Shown piece by piece: positions 39,195-51,104 of a stretch of DNA of 64,000 bases. Source of the DNA: Methylobacterium sp. J-026 (GTDB lineage Bacteria; Pseudomonadota; Alphaproteobacteria; Rhizobiales; Beijerinckiaceae); the NCBI RefSeq assembly GCF_022829585.1, contig NZ_JAKSYC010000069.1:1-64000 (forward strand), written 5' to 3'. The notes under the pieces were generated by a model. It made no database searches, had not been told where the DNA came from, and worked only from the letters and a program-made list of their open reading frames with translations. Every line of letters begins with the position of its first letter. Within the stretch, counting starts at the first letter, position 1. Both the position numbers and the translations under genes were made by a program.

Positions 39195-39656
39195 ATGCGC
39201 GCGCTCCTGCCCCTTCTCGCCCTCACCTGCCTGACGGCCGCCCCCGGACCGGCCCGGGCCCAGTCCTGCGACACCCTCGTCGACAAGGTCACGGCCGAGA
39301 CCGCCGCCAAGGCGACCGAGCGCCGGAGCGATTACGCCAGCTTCACGGCCAGTCCGGACATGACGCTGACGCTCGCCTGCGGGGAACCGGACCTGTCCTC
39401 GGTGGGCGCCCAGTTCCGGGGCGAGAATCCGCCGGACAGCTACTACGACCTGTTCGGCCATGCCGGCCACGCGGTCACGGGCATCGACGCCGCGGTGATC
39501 ACCGAAGCCGCACGCAAGGCGCAGGCGGCGTCGGTTCGTCTGCGCCACAGCAACGTCGACCTCGGCGGCGCCCGCGTCACGTGCTCGGCGATGGTCTCCC
39601 CCGACAAGGGGCCGCTGACCCTCTGTGCGGTCATCGAGCACAGCGACCGGAGCTGA
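39195..39656 (+). CDS. Secreted hypothetical protein
   Basis: A 153-residue protein with a Sec signal peptide (MRALLPLLALTCLTAAPGPARAQ, cleavage after about 22). The mature domain contains four cysteines (SCDTL, LACGE, VTCSA, LTLCAV) that could form two disulfides. No family recognised. Periplasmic location is inferred. It starts 73 bases after the phosphoesterase, possibly in the same transcript. Confidence 0.6.
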   Translation: MRALLPLLALTCLTAAPGPARAQSCDTLVDKVTAETAAKATERRSDYASFTASPDMTLTLACGEPDLSSVGAQFRGENPPDSYYDLFGHAGHAVTGIDAAVITEAARKAQAASVRLRHSNVDLGGARVTCSAMVSPDKGPLTLCAVIEHSDRS

Positions 39657-39683
39657 ACCCAGCTTCCGGCCGCCGATCCCGCC

Positions 39684-41216
39684 TCAGAGCGGGATGTTGT
39701 CGTGCTTCTTCCAGGGCTGCTCCATCTTCTTGGTGCGCAGCATGCCGAGCGCCCGGGCGATCCGGCGCCGGGTCGAGTGCGGCATGATGACCTCGTCGAT
39801 GTAGCCGCGCTCGGCCGCCACGAAGGGCGACAGGAACCGATCCTCGTACTCGCCGGTGCGCGCCGCGATCTTCTCGGGGTCGCCCAGCTCGCTGCGGAAG
39901 ATGATCTCCACCGCGCCCTTGGCGCCCATCACGGCGATCTGCGCGGTCGGCCAGGCGTAGTTCACGTCCGCGCCGACATGCTTGGACGCCATGACGTCGT
40001 AGGCGCCGCCGAAGGCCTTGCGGGTGATGAGCGTCACGAGCGGCACGGTCGCCTGCGAGTAGGCGAAGAGCAGCTTGGCGCCGTGCTTGATCAATCCGCC
40101 ATATTCCTGAGCCGTACCGGGCAGGAAGCCCGGGACGTCGACGAAGGTCACGATCGGGATCCCGAAGGCGTCGCAGTAGCGCACGAACCGCGCCGCCTTC
40201 CGCGACGCGTCCGCGTCGAGCACGCCGGCCAGCACCATCGGCTGATTGGCCACGAACCCGACCGTGCGCCCCTCGATCCGGCCGAAGCCGGTCATGATGT
40301 TGCGGGCGTAGGCCGCCTGGATCTCGAAGAAATCGCCCTCGTCCACGACGCGGCGGATCAGCTCGCCCATGTCGTAGGGCTTGTTCGGATTGTCGGGGAT
40401 CAGGGTGTCGAGCGAAGAATCGAGGCGATCGACATCGTCGAAGCTCGTGAGTTCCGGCACGCCGTCGATGTTGTTGGCCGGGAGAAAATCGAGCAGCCGG
40501 CGGATCTGGAGGATCGCCTCCACGTCGTTCTCGAAGGCGCCGTCGGCGATCGACGACTTGGTGGTGTGGACCTTGGCGCCGCCGAGTTCCTCGGCGGTGA
40601 CGACCTCGTTGGTCACCGTCTTCACGACGTCGGGGCCGGTGACGAACATGTAGCTCGTGTCGCGGACCATGAAGATGAAGTCAGTCATGGCCGGCGAGTA
40701 GACGTCGCCGCCCGCGCACGGGCCCATGATCACCGAGATCTGCGGGATCACCCCCGAGGCCATGACGTTGCGGCGGAACACCTCGCCGTAGCCGCCCAGC
40801 GCCGCAACGCCCTCCTGGATGCGCGCGCCGCCGGCATCGAAGATGCCGATGATCGGGGCGCGCATCTTCAGCGCCATGTCCTGGACCTTCACGATCTTCT
40901 GCGCATGGGCCTCCGACAGGGAGCCGCCGAACACGGTGAAATCTTTGGAGAACAGGAAGACCGTTCGGCCGTTGATCGTGCCCCAGCCGGTCACCACGCC
41001 GTCGCCGGGGATCTTCTGGCTCTCCATGCCGAAATCCGTGGAGCGGTGCTGCACGAACATGTCGAATTCCTCGAACGACCCATGGTCGAGGAGGAGTTCG
41101 ATGCGCTCCCGCGCGGTGAGCTTGCCGCGCTTGTGCTGCGCCTCGACGCGCCGCTCACCGCCGCCGAGGCGGGCCTGCGCCCGGCGCTCTTCGAGCCTGT
41201 CGAGGATGTCCTTCAT
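39684..41216 (-). CDS. pccB: Propionyl-CoA/acyl-CoA carboxylase beta chain
   Basis: A 510-residue carboxyltransferase that moves the biotin-bound carboxyl group to propionyl-CoA (or a related acyl-CoA), giving methylmalonyl-CoA. Family motifs include [65 protein letters not shown] and the C-terminal KHDNIPL typical of PccB. In methylotrophs the enzyme belongs to the ethylmalonyl-CoA pathway. ATG 41216 ([11 protein letters not shown]) is chosen over ATG 41273. The biotin-carrying alpha chain is not in the window. Confidence 0.94.
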   Translation of the reverse strand: MKDILDRLEERRAQARLGGGERRVEAQHKRGKLTARERIELLLDHGSFEEFDMFVQHRSTDFGMESQKIPGDGVVTGWGTINGRTVFLFSKDFTVFGGSLSEAHAQKIVKVQDMALKMRAPIIGIFDAGGARIQEGVAALGGYGEVFRRNVMASGVIPQISVIMGPCAGGDVYSPAMTDFIFMVRDTSYMFVTGPDVVKTVTNEVVTAEELGGAKVHTTKSSIADGAFENDVEAILQIRRLLDFLPANNIDGVPELTSFDDVDRLDSSLDTLIPDNPNKPYDMGELIRRVVDEGDFFEIQAAYARNIMTGFGRIEGRTVGFVANQPMVLAGVLDADASRKAARFVRYCDAFGIPIVTFVDVPGFLPGTAQEYGGLIKHGAKLLFAYSQATVPLVTLITRKAFGGAYDVMASKHVGADVNYAWPTAQIAVMGAKGAVEIIFRSELGDPEKIAARTGEYEDRFLSPFVAAERGYIDEVIMPHSTRRRIARALGMLRTKKMEQPWKKHDNIPL

Positions 41217-41367
41217 GATTGTCGCCCACCCTTCCGCCGCCCGGAACCTGCGGCCCGGATCGGGCCGGTCCAAGCTTATGCATTGACCGATGGAGCGCCC
41301 TTAGCACGGGCTTTTCGGGCGGCAAACCGACGCGGCGCATCGGGCGATCGGCCATCGGGAGGGGGGC

Positions 41368-41442
41368 TGGTGGACGGTGCAGGGATCGAACCTGCGACCT
41401 TTCCCGTGTGAAGGGAACGCACTACCGCTGTGCTAACCGTCC
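41368..41442 (-). tRNA. tRNA-Val (anticodon CAC)
   Basis: Read leftwards, GGACGGT pairs with ACCGTCC as the acceptor stem. The D arm is GCAC/GTGC, the anticodon stem TTCCC/GGGAA encloses the loop TTCACAC with anticodon CAC, and GCAGG/CCTGC encloses the T loop TTCGATC. The discriminator is A, and the 3' CCA is encoded in the DNA (41368-41370). CAC reads the valine codon GTG, frequent in this GC-rich genome. Confidence 0.95.
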
Positions 41443-41630
41443 GTACCGGGGACCCGCCAAGAGGCGGAGACGCCGCGTCGCCTGTGCGGATGTGCCACCC
41501 GGGCACCGGCGACCGGATGCCGGGCCTTCTAGGGCGTGGCGGGCCGGGGCGTCAAGCGTCACGCGGCGGCGAGGTTGACAAGCCCCGTGACACAATGCGC
41601 TGTGCCCGGATGCACGAGGGGCCAGCGGAC

Positions 41631-41951
41631 GTGAATCCCGGCAGCGACGTGACGGGTGAGGCCCCGGTTCGGGCGGAGCGGCCGCGCGTCGCGATCACCT
41701 ACTGCACGCAGTGCAATTGGCTGCTCCGATCCGCCTGGATGGCGCAGGAGCTGCTCTCGACCTTCCGCGACGATCTCGGAGAGGTGGCTCTGATCCCGGC
41801 GACGGGCGGCGCTTTCCGGATCGAGCTGAACGGTGCCCTGCTGTGGGAGCGGGTGCGGGATGGCGGTTTCCCCGACGTGAAGGCCCTGAAGCAGCGGGTG
41901 CGGGACCACCTCGACCCGGAGCGCGATCTCGGCCATATCGACCGGTCATGA
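41631..41951 (+). CDS. SelW/Rdx-family thioredoxin-like protein
   Basis: A protein of about 106 residues with the redox motif YCTQCNW near its N-terminus, then LLRSAWMAQELLSTF and GGAFRIELNGALLWER, the pattern of the SelW/SelT/SelH (Rdx) family. The usual selenocysteine is replaced by cysteine (CxxC). I prefer GTG 41631 because GAGGGG lies about 10 bases before it. ATG 41610 and ATG 41595 are in frame and possible. Role in redox homeostasis is known only broadly for the family. Confidence 0.75.
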   Translation: MNPGSDVTGEAPVRAERPRVAITYCTQCNWLLRSAWMAQELLSTFRDDLGEVALIPATGGAFRIELNGALLWERVRDGGFPDVKALKQRVRDHLDPERDLGHIDRS

Positions 41952-42006
41952 GGCGAGGGAACGGTGACGAGCCCGCGGAGCGCCGCGGGCCGGGGACGGG
42001 CCCCGC

Positions 42007-44223
42007 TTGAGTCCGGACCATCAGGCCGAGGGCGGCGGGCTCCCGGCGGTGATGCCCGCGCGCCGGTCATGGCTGGCGCGGCGGCTGCACCGCTTCGCCG
42101 GCAACGGCTTCTCCACGCAGGTCTATCTGATCGCGCTGGTGATCGCGCTGATCGGACCGGGCCTTCTGTTCACCAGCATCCTGCTGATGCGCTACGCCTC
42201 GGCCGAGCGGGCGCGGTTCGAGCAGGATGCGCGCGAGAACGTGCGCGGCATCGGCCTGTCGCTCGACCGCGATACGGCCGGTCTCGTCTCGGTGCTACAG
42301 ACCCTGGCGACCTCGCCGCGGATCCGCCAGGGCGATTTCGAGGCCTTCGACGCCCAGGCCCGGCTCGTGCGCGATTCGATCGACCTCGACGTCCTGCTCC
42401 GGCGGCCCAACGGCCAGGAGGTCGTCAACACCGGCGTGCCGCGGAGTGCGCCGATGCCGATCATGGCGGTCCCGTTCGACCAGGAACTCGCCCGGGGCAC
42501 GCAGCGCGCCATGGTCAGCGGCTTCGTCCCCGGTCCGACCCCCGGCGAGTCGACCTACGCGGTCGGCGTCCCCGTGATGATCGACGGCGAGGTCGGCTAC
42601 ATCCTGAGCTTCACCGTGCCGCTGTCCCGCCTCCAGGGGATCCTGTCCCGGGAGGTCGTCCCGGGCTGGACGACCGGCATCAGCGACCGCAACGGCGTCG
42701 TGCTGGCGCGTCTGCCCGATCCTGATTCGGTGATCGGCCGGCCGCGGCTCGCCAGCCTCCGGCAGGTCCAATCGGCGACCCCCGGGGTGTGGGAGGGCCA
42801 GGACCGCCAGCACAAGCCCGTGGTGGTGATCGAGGCGCGCTCCCGCCTGACCGGCTGGATGGTCGCCACCAGCATCCCCCAGGCCCTCGTCGACGCCCGG
42901 GTGCGGCGCTGGATCTGGGCCTTCGCGGGGTTCGGCCTGCTGGTGCTCGCCACCTCGTCGCTGCTGGCGGTCAATCTCTGGTCGCGGGTCTCCCGGCCGC
43001 TGCGTCTGCTCGCCGCCTCTGGACCCGCCCTGGCGCGGGGCGAGGCGATCCCCCGGGTGTCCTCGCCGGTCCACGAGATCGAGCGGCTCGGCCTGGTCCT
43101 GTCGGAGGCCTCGCTCCGGCTGCGCACCCGCGAGCAGGAGCGGGACCGGGCGCTGGCCGACACCAGGCGCGGCCTCTCGGCGCTCAGCGAGAGCGAGGCC
43201 CGATTCCGGCACATGGCCGATTCGGCGCCGGCCCTGATCTGGATGACCGACGAGACCGGGGAGGTGAGCTTCGCCAACCTGCATTTCGAGCACATGTTCG
43301 GGACGCCGGCGGCGGAACTCGCCAATCAGGGCTGGCACCGGATCGTCCACCCGGAGGAGCTCGAGGGGTTCCGCGCTGCCTTCACCGAGGCCTTCGAGGC
43401 CCGGGCGTCCTTCCGCATCGAGGTCCGGGTCATCGACCGGGAACGGGCGGTGCGCTGGCTGCGCTGCGAGGGCGTGCCGCGCCTCGACGACGACCACAAC
43501 TTCCTCGGCTATACCGGCTGCAACATCGACATCACCGATGCGAAGAACGCCGAGGAGCACCTGCTGCTCCTGATCCACGAACTCAATCACCGGGTGAAGA
43601 ACACCCTGGCCACGGTCCAGTCGATCGCGGCCCAGTCCCTGCGCGGCCTCGAAGGCGCCGAGGCCGACGCCGCCCGGGCGGCGTTCGAGGCGCGCCTGCT
43701 GGCGCTCGCCCGGGTCCACGACGTGCTCACCCGGGAGAGCTGGGAGGGGGCCGAACTGTCGGCGGTCGTGGCGGACGCGATCCGGCCGCTCGAATCCGGC
43801 GATGGCCGCGCCTCGCGCTTCCGGGTGGCGGGGCCGCCCCTGCGCCTGCCGCCGCGCCTGGCTTTGTCGATCGCCATGGCGCTGCACGAACTCGGCACCA
43901 ACGCGGTCAAGTACGGCGCGCTCTCCGCCGAGGGCGGGGTCGTCGAGATCGCCTGGACGGTGCGGCGCGAGACCGAGACGCGCCTCGCGCTCCGCTGGTC
44001 GGAACGGGGCGGGCCGCCGGTGAAGAAGCCGACCCGGACGGGTTTCGGATCGCGGCTGATCGAGCGCAGCCTCGCCCGGGAACTCGCCGGCGAGGTCGCC
44101 TTGACCTACGAGCCCGGGGGCGTCGTCTGCACCATCGACGCGCCGGTGCCGCCCCCGGGCCTGATCGAGCGCAAGAGCGCCGTGGCGCCCGCCCGGATCG
44201 CACCGCTGCCGTTGGCCGGATGA
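42007..44223 (+). CDS. Membrane HWE-family sensor histidine kinase with PAS domain
   Basis: A 738-residue two-component sensor. Transmembrane segments at about 39-61 and 302-324 flank a periplasmic sensing region of some 240 residues (Cache-like by size and position). A PAS domain follows at about 395-515 (RFRHMADSAPALIWMTD), then the HWE kinase core: phospho-acceptor region HELNHRVKNTLATVQS at about 524, N-box ALHELGTNAVKYGAL at about 625 and the WxE motif in RWSERGG near 665. The start shown is TTG 42007; ATG 42052 is a good alternative. No response regulator is adjacent; it is convergent with the large ABC/glycosyltransferase operon. Confidence 0.88.
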   Translation: MSPDHQAEGGGLPAVMPARRSWLARRLHRFAGNGFSTQVYLIALVIALIGPGLLFTSILLMRYASAERARFEQDARENVRGIGLSLDRDTAGLVSVLQTLATSPRIRQGDFEAFDAQARLVRDSIDLDVLLRRPNGQEVVNTGVPRSAPMPIMAVPFDQELARGTQRAMVSGFVPGPTPGESTYAVGVPVMIDGEVGYILSFTVPLSRLQGILSREVVPGWTTGISDRNGVVLARLPDPDSVIGRPRLASLRQVQSATPGVWEGQDRQHKPVVVIEARSRLTGWMVATSIPQALVDARVRRWIWAFAGFGLLVLATSSLLAVNLWSRVSRPLRLLAASGPALARGEAIPRVSSPVHEIERLGLVLSEASLRLRTREQERDRALADTRRGLSALSESEARFRHMADSAPALIWMTDETGEVSFANLHFEHMFGTPAAELANQGWHRIVHPEELEGFRAAFTEAFEARASFRIEVRVIDRERAVRWLRCEGVPRLDDDHNFLGYTGCNIDITDAKNAEEHLLLLIHELNHRVKNTLATVQSIAAQSLRGLEGAEADAARAAFEARLLALARVHDVLTRESWEGAELSAVVADAIRPLESGDGRASRFRVAGPPLRLPPRLALSIAMALHELGTNAVKYGALSAEGGVVEIAWTVRRETETRLALRWSERGGPPVKKPTRTGFGSRLIERSLARELAGEVALTYEPGGVVCTIDAPVPPPGLIERKSAVAPARIAPLPLAG

Positions 44224-44241
44224 TCCCGGATCCGCCGCCCG

Positions 44242-45390
44242 TCAATGATACGGGTCGGCGGCGTCGCGAAGGCCGTCGCCCATGAAGTTGAAGGCCAGCA
44301 CCGTCACCAGGACGGGCACGACCGGGAGCAGCAGCCACGGGTAGATCTGTACGGCGGCGAGATTCTGCGCCTCGTTGAGCAGCACGCCCCAGCTCGTCAC
44401 CGGCGGACGCAGGCCGAGGCCCAGGAAGGAGAGGGCGGTCTCGCCGAGGATCATGGTCGGGATCGACAGGGTCGCCGAGGCGATCAGGTGGCTCATGAAG
44501 TTCGGGATCAGGTGCCGGCCGATCACCCGCGCCGGGGACGCGCCCATCAGCTCGGCCGCCTGGACGAAATCCTCCTCGCGCAGCGCCAGGAGCTTGCCCC
44601 GCACCGCCCGGGCGAGACCCGGCCAGTCGAGGAGGCCCAGGATCACCGTGATGCCGAAGAAGACGAGGAGCGGGCTCCAGTTCGGCGGCAGGGCCGCCGA
44701 CAGGGCGAGCCAGAGCGGCAATTCGGGCAGGGAGCGCACGACCTCGATCAGGCGCTGCACGCCGGCATCGACCAGCCCGCCGAAATAGCCCGCGACGCCG
44801 CCGAGGAGCAGGCCCAGCGCGAAGGAGATCGCCACGCCGACGAGGCCGATCGTGAGGGAGATCCGCGCGCCGTAGATCATCCGAGAGAACAGGTCGCGCC
44901 CGAGCTTGTCGGTGCCGAACAGGAACAAGGTGCCGGTCTCCGGCGGGCAGACGAGGTGCAGGTCCCCGTGGATCAGGCCGAGCCAATCGTAGCCGTCCCC
45001 GCGGCACAGGAAGCGCAGGGGCTGCGGTGCGCCCTCATCCACCACGTAGTCCCGGCGGAACGTGTCGAGGTCGAGATGCGCCCGGTACGGGTAGACGAAC
45101 GGACCGGCGAGGCGCCCGTCGTGGACCAGGTGGACGCCCTGAGGCGGCGCGTAGAGGAAATCGCCGTTGCGCCGCGCCTGTCCATAGGGCGCCATCAGCT
45201 CCACGAACGGCACGATCGCGTAGAGCGCCAGCAGTATCAGCGCCGAGGCCACGGCAAGGCGGTGCCGCAGGAATTTGCGCAGGATCAGCCGCCAGGCCGA
45301 GGCGCTGCCCGCCATGCCCTCGGCGCGGGCATCCGGCTCGAAGGGCAGCGGGTCGACGAAATGGCCGGCGGCGGGCATCGCGTCGTTCAT
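44242..45390 (-). CDS. Opp-type ABC transporter permease (OppC/YejE-like)
   Basis: A 382-residue inner-membrane permease. After the first helix (AVASALILLALYAIVPF) comes a long periplasmic insertion of about 120 residues, then the permease core with DKLGRDLFSRMIYGARISL, the EAA loop QAAELMGASPARVIGRHLIPN and ETALSFLGLGLRPP. The insertion is typical of Opp-like importers for larger substrates such as oligosaccharides or long peptides. Start ATG 45390 overlaps the upstream permease stop. It is the last gene of the eight-gene operon. Confidence 0.88.
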   Translation of the reverse strand: MNDAMPAAGHFVDPLPFEPDARAEGMAGSASAWRLILRKFLRHRLAVASALILLALYAIVPFVELMAPYGQARRNGDFLYAPPQGVHLVHDGRLAGPFVYPYRAHLDLDTFRRDYVVDEGAPQPLRFLCRGDGYDWLGLIHGDLHLVCPPETGTLFLFGTDKLGRDLFSRMIYGARISLTIGLVGVAISFALGLLLGGVAGYFGGLVDAGVQRLIEVVRSLPELPLWLALSAALPPNWSPLLVFFGITVILGLLDWPGLARAVRGKLLALREEDFVQAAELMGASPARVIGRHLIPNFMSHLIASATLSIPTMILGETALSFLGLGLRPPVTSWGVLLNEAQNLAAVQIYPWLLLPVVPVLVTVLAFNFMGDGLRDAADPYH

Positions 45391-46403
45391 CGCAACCCCA
45401 TGCGGATGCGCGGATCGAGCCAGAGGAGGGTCAGGTCCGAGATCAGCATGCCGACGAGCGTCAGGGCGGCGACGAACATCAGGATGAAGCCGGCCATGAA
45501 CTGGTCCTGGCTGCGCAGCGCGTCGAGGAGCAGTGGCCCGACGGTCGGCAGGCTCAGCACCAGCGAGACCAGGACCGACCCTGAGACCAAGTGCGGAAGC
45601 AGGTTGCCGATATCCGCCACGAACGGGTTGAGCGACATCCGGAACGGGTATTTCACCAGCGCCCTGACGGGCGGGAGGCCCTTGGCGCGGGCGGTCACCG
45701 TGTAGGGCTTGGCGAGCTCGTCCAGCAGGTTCGCCCGCATCCGGCGGATCATCGCCGCCGTGCCGCCGAGCCCGATCACCAGGGTCGGGACGACGAGATG
45801 CGCCAGGAGCGAACGGATCTTGGCCCAGGTCCAGGGCTGGTTGGTCAGGGCCGAATCGTAGAGGCCGCCGATCGAGAGATCGAACCAGCGGTTGGCGTAG
45901 AACAGCAGGATCAGCGCCAGCAGGAACCCCGGCACCGCGAGCCCGACATAGCCCAGGAGGGTCACGACGGCGTCGCCGACGGTGTGGCGGTGCGTCGCCG
46001 AGTAGAGCGCGGCCGGGATCGCCACCAGATGGACGAAGATCACCGCGGTGAGGTTGATCAGCAGCGTGAGCCAGAGGGCGTCGCCGATGACATCCGCCAC
46101 CGGCTTGTCGTACTCGAACGACCAGCCCCAATCGCCCTGGAGCAGGCCGGAGAAGCCGGCCGGCCCCGGCATCGCCCCGATCCACATCAGGTATTGCTGC
46201 CAGACCGGCCGGTCGAGCCCGTATTGGTGGATCAGCAGCTCGGCCTTGGCCACGGAGGTCGCGTCCCCGGTGGCGCGCAGCTCCATGATGCGGTTGGTCA
46301 GATAGTCGCCCGGCGGCAGCTTGATGATGACGAAAACCAGCACCGAGATGACCAGGAGCGTGGCCGCCATGGTGGCGACGCGCCGGAGCAGCGGCGCGAT
46401 CAC
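45387..46403 (-). CDS. Opp-type ABC transporter permease (OppB-like)
   Basis: A 338-residue permease starting at GTG 46403, overlapping the binding-protein stop by 4 bases. It has the N-terminal helix MAATLLVISVLVFVIIKLPPGDY typical of OppB, about six membrane segments and the EAA loop VTARAKGLPPVRALVKYPF. It pairs with the downstream OppC-like subunit to form the channel. Confidence 0.88.
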   Translation of the reverse strand: MIAPLLRRVATMAATLLVISVLVFVIIKLPPGDYLTNRIMELRATGDATSVAKAELLIHQYGLDRPVWQQYLMWIGAMPGPAGFSGLLQGDWGWSFEYDKPVADVIGDALWLTLLINLTAVIFVHLVAIPAALYSATHRHTVGDAVVTLLGYVGLAVPGFLLALILLFYANRWFDLSIGGLYDSALTNQPWTWAKIRSLLAHLVVPTLVIGLGGTAAMIRRMRANLLDELAKPYTVTARAKGLPPVRALVKYPFRMSLNPFVADIGNLLPHLVSGSVLVSLVLSLPTVGPLLLDALRSQDQFMAGFILMFVAALTLVGMLISDLTLLWLDPRIRMGLR

Positions 46404-48388
46404 CGGACCTCCGCGCGCGGACCGGCGCCGCTATCCCAGAACATCTCGTCGAGGCGCTGGACGCCGATCATCGCGGTGGGCTCCCAGGAATACAGGGCGC
46501 GCTGCGGCAGGTTGATCAGGCGGGCCGCGCCGACCACCGGCTGGAGCGCGCCGGCGACCGTGCCGATCACCCAGGTGTTGCGGGCGTGATTCATCAGCAT
46601 CTCGCGCCAGATCGTCGCCTGCGTCCCGGCATCGGTGGTGTCGCGCCATTGCCGGTCGAGGTCGAGGAGGCGCTGGACGTCCGCGACATCGCAGGGCTCG
46701 CCGCTCTTGCCGTGACTTTCCGCGCTGAGGCTCCAGGCCGGCCAGGAATAATGCTCCGGCTGCGCCGGGCTCAATTCCGTCGGCGGCATGATCGCGGTCG
46801 GCACCGCGAGGTCGAGGCCCTGGGCGGCCACCATCACGGTGAGGCCGCCGATCGAGCGCCGATGCAGATTCGTGCGCTCCTGGGGCTTGGCGATGAGGCG
46901 GATACCGACCTCGCGCCAGAATTCCGTGATCAGCTGGAGGGCGTCGAGCACCATCTCGGCCTCGCCGTCGCTCTCCACCACGATCTCCAGGGGCCGTCCG
47001 TCGGGCAGCAGGCGGATGCCCGCGCCGTCGCGGCCGGTCAGGCCCAGCGCGTCCAGGAGACTCGCGGCCTGGGCCGGATCGTAGCCGGCGTTGAGGGTTC
47101 GAAGCTCCGGCGCGTAGAGCGGACTGTCCGCCACGATCGTGTCGTTGCCCTCGGTGCCCAGCCCGAACAGCAGCGTGTTGTTCAGCGTCCGCCGGTCGAT
47201 GGCGTGCGACAGGGCGTGGCGGTAGCGCAGATCGCGGTTGAGCCGCCGCCAGACGGGATCGGCCGTGGTCAGGTTCGGATAGAGCGCGATCTCCGAACCG
47301 CGGGCCACCGGCCAGAGGTTGGTGCGGTAGCCATGCGCTTTCTCGCCCTCCTTGAGGCTCGGGATGTCGGGCATCGCCAGGCCACGGAACATCAGGTCCG
47401 CCTCACCGGCATTGGTCTTGGCGACCAGCAGACCCTGCGAGGCCACGTCCATCACGATCGCATCGACGTAGGGCAGTTGCGTGCCCGCGGTGTCGACGCG
47501 GTGATAGCTGCGGTTGCGCTCGAACCGGAACCGGGTGGCCGGCGAGCGGGTCCGCGGCACCCAGCCCTGAAGGGTCGGGCAATCCGGGTTGTTCAATTCG
47601 TAATTGTCGTCGAGGCGGTTGTGCAGGGCTGCCCAGCTGCGCAGCTTCTGCGCCTTGGCCTTCGCCTCGGCCACCTCCTTGCCGACGTAGCGGGCGTGGA
47701 CCGGCTTCAGGTAGTGCGACGGCCGGTAGATCAGCGGATCGCGCGGCGCGGCCAGCGCCGGGAGAAAGATCGGGTTCGGCCGCTCCCAGGTATAGCGGAT
47801 CGTGAGCGGATCGGGATAGGCGACCTGCGGCGGCTTGCCGTCCACCAGGAAGAAGGCCGGCGGCCCCTCGGGGCTCAGCGCCTTCTCGTTGGCGACATCC
47901 TCCCAGTAGTAGCGGAAATCCTCGGCGGTGAACGGCTGCCCGTCCGACCAGCGGTGTCCCTTGCGGATGGTGAAGGTGAAGCGGCCGCCCTCGACATCGA
48001 CCCGCTCCAGCAGATCGGGCCGGAGGTTCAGGTCGGCATCGTAGCCGACGAGGCGGGTGTAGCCGTAGACCGAGAGGTAGCGCACGTCCCGGGCCTTGGC
48101 GATCAAGGTCCGGATCGTCCCGCCGGCGCTGCCGACCCGGCGCCCCCGGGCGGCGAGGTCGACCACCAGGGGATTTTCGGGCGGGGCGGGGGTCTCGCCC
48201 TCCGCGCGGGCGATTCGCGGACCGACAAGGGCGGCGGCGCCGAGGCCGGCGACCAGGGTGCGGCGCGAGATGCCGCGCGCGTGGGTCGGCTCACGAGACA
48301 CGGGACACACGTCGCGTTCGTCGACCCGCGAGTCCGCTTGCTCCAGGAGCGTCGCGAGGAAACCGGCGCCGGTCCCGACCTCGCTCAC
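46400..48388 (-). CDS. Family 5 extracellular solute-binding protein with Tat signal
   Basis: A 662-residue periplasmic binding protein of the OppA/DppA superfamily (SBP family 5). The twin-arginine signal GISRRTLVAGLGAAALVG lies at about residues 39-56 after an unusually long polar leader. The mature protein shows FTIRKGHRWSDGQPFTAEDF, the family signature. I place the start at GTG 48388, where GGGAGG precedes it by 6 bases and GTGA overlaps the methyltransferase-like stop. It captures substrate for the adjacent importer; the ligand is unknown but may be a glycan fragment, given the neighbours. Confidence 0.88.
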   Translation of the reverse strand: MSEVGTGAGFLATLLEQADSRVDERDVCPVSREPTHARGISRRTLVAGLGAAALVGPRIARAEGETPAPPENPLVVDLAARGRRVGSAGGTIRTLIAKARDVRYLSVYGYTRLVGYDADLNLRPDLLERVDVEGGRFTFTIRKGHRWSDGQPFTAEDFRYYWEDVANEKALSPEGPPAFFLVDGKPPQVAYPDPLTIRYTWERPNPIFLPALAAPRDPLIYRPSHYLKPVHARYVGKEVAEAKAKAQKLRSWAALHNRLDDNYELNNPDCPTLQGWVPRTRSPATRFRFERNRSYHRVDTAGTQLPYVDAIVMDVASQGLLVAKTNAGEADLMFRGLAMPDIPSLKEGEKAHGYRTNLWPVARGSEIALYPNLTTADPVWRRLNRDLRYRHALSHAIDRRTLNNTLLFGLGTEGNDTIVADSPLYAPELRTLNAGYDPAQAASLLDALGLTGRDGAGIRLLPDGRPLEIVVESDGEAEMVLDALQLITEFWREVGIRLIAKPQERTNLHRRSIGGLTVMVAAQGLDLAVPTAIMPPTELSPAQPEHYSWPAWSLSAESHGKSGEPCDVADVQRLLDLDRQWRDTTDAGTQATIWREMLMNHARNTWVIGTVAGALQPVVGAARLINLPQRALYSWEPTAMIGVQRLDEMFWDSGAGPRAEVR

Positions 48389-49262
48389 GACCCGCCTCCC
48401 GACACAGGATGCAGGCCCACATAGGTCAGCCGCGCGGGGGAATAGCCGGTGGCCCGGTGCAGGTCGTCGAAGGCGTGCGACCGCTGGATCAGCCCGGACG
48501 CCTGCCGCACCAGCGCATCGTCGGCCGGCTGCTCGAACTGGCGGCCGTTGCGGGTCCAGCGGATCGGCTCCGGGCTGTGCGCGGGACCGGTAATCATCGC
48601 GATGGTCGGATGCGCGGGTCCGCCATGGGCGTGGATGCGGTGGCCGGCCGCGTCGTCGTCGAACAGCAGACGGGTCAGGCCCCGGGCATGCGCCTCCACG
48701 ACGCGCCGGCCCTGCGCCACGTGATCGTCGAAGAACGCCACCGTGGCGGCCGGATCGAGCATCGACCAATCGGCCGTCGACCAGTCGGCGGTGCTGTAGC
48801 GGGCGCGGGCGTCGCGGTACTGGAGGCCCGACAGGTCGGGGTCGTGGCAGAAGATCGCCGCCCGCGGACAGGCCTGCCGGATCACCCACGTGGTCAGCCC
48901 GCGGAACACCCCCGATTCGATCACGCAATCCGGCTTGAGCGCCCGCATCGCCACGTAGAGCTGCAACGCGCCGTTGAAGCCGCTGCCGCCCCGCCGCTGC
49001 CGCACGGGGGCGGTCGGGATCAGCGACCAGAACGCCCGGACCTGTTCGAGCACGTCGCCGTCCGGCACGAGGCCGGCGGCCGCGAGGTCGCGTTCCAGGA
49101 TGGCCGCTGCGGACTCGAGCAGCGTCGCGACCTCGCGCGGCGAGGTCGGCCGGTGGCTCCAATCGGGGGCGGCGGGAACGAGGTCGTAGCCCAACCGGTC
49201 GAACAGCGGCGACAGCACCTTCCGGCGCAGGCGTTCCAGCAGGACGGGCGGCCGCGGCTGGA

Positions 49263-49266
<4 letters not shown>
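48385..49266 (-). CDS. Methyltransferase-like protein (class I SAM fold)
   Basis: A 293-residue soluble protein. The central segment DCVIESGVFRGLTTWVIRQ resembles motif I of class I SAM methyltransferases, followed by an acidic CHDPDLS at the motif II position. The N-terminal 90 residues are helical. A tandem pentapeptide STADWSTADW lies after the fold. Function uncertain; it may modify the glycan or peptide handled by this operon, or act as a cephalosporin-hydroxylase-like enzyme. It overlaps both neighbours by 4 bases. Confidence 0.6.

Positions 49267-51100
<1,834 letters not shown>

Positions 51101-51104
<4 letters not shown>

Noticed and set aside
41631-41951. Selenoprotein of the SelW family
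   Set aside because: The redox motif is CxxC with ordinary cysteine codons; no in-frame TGA or SECIS-like element is needed.
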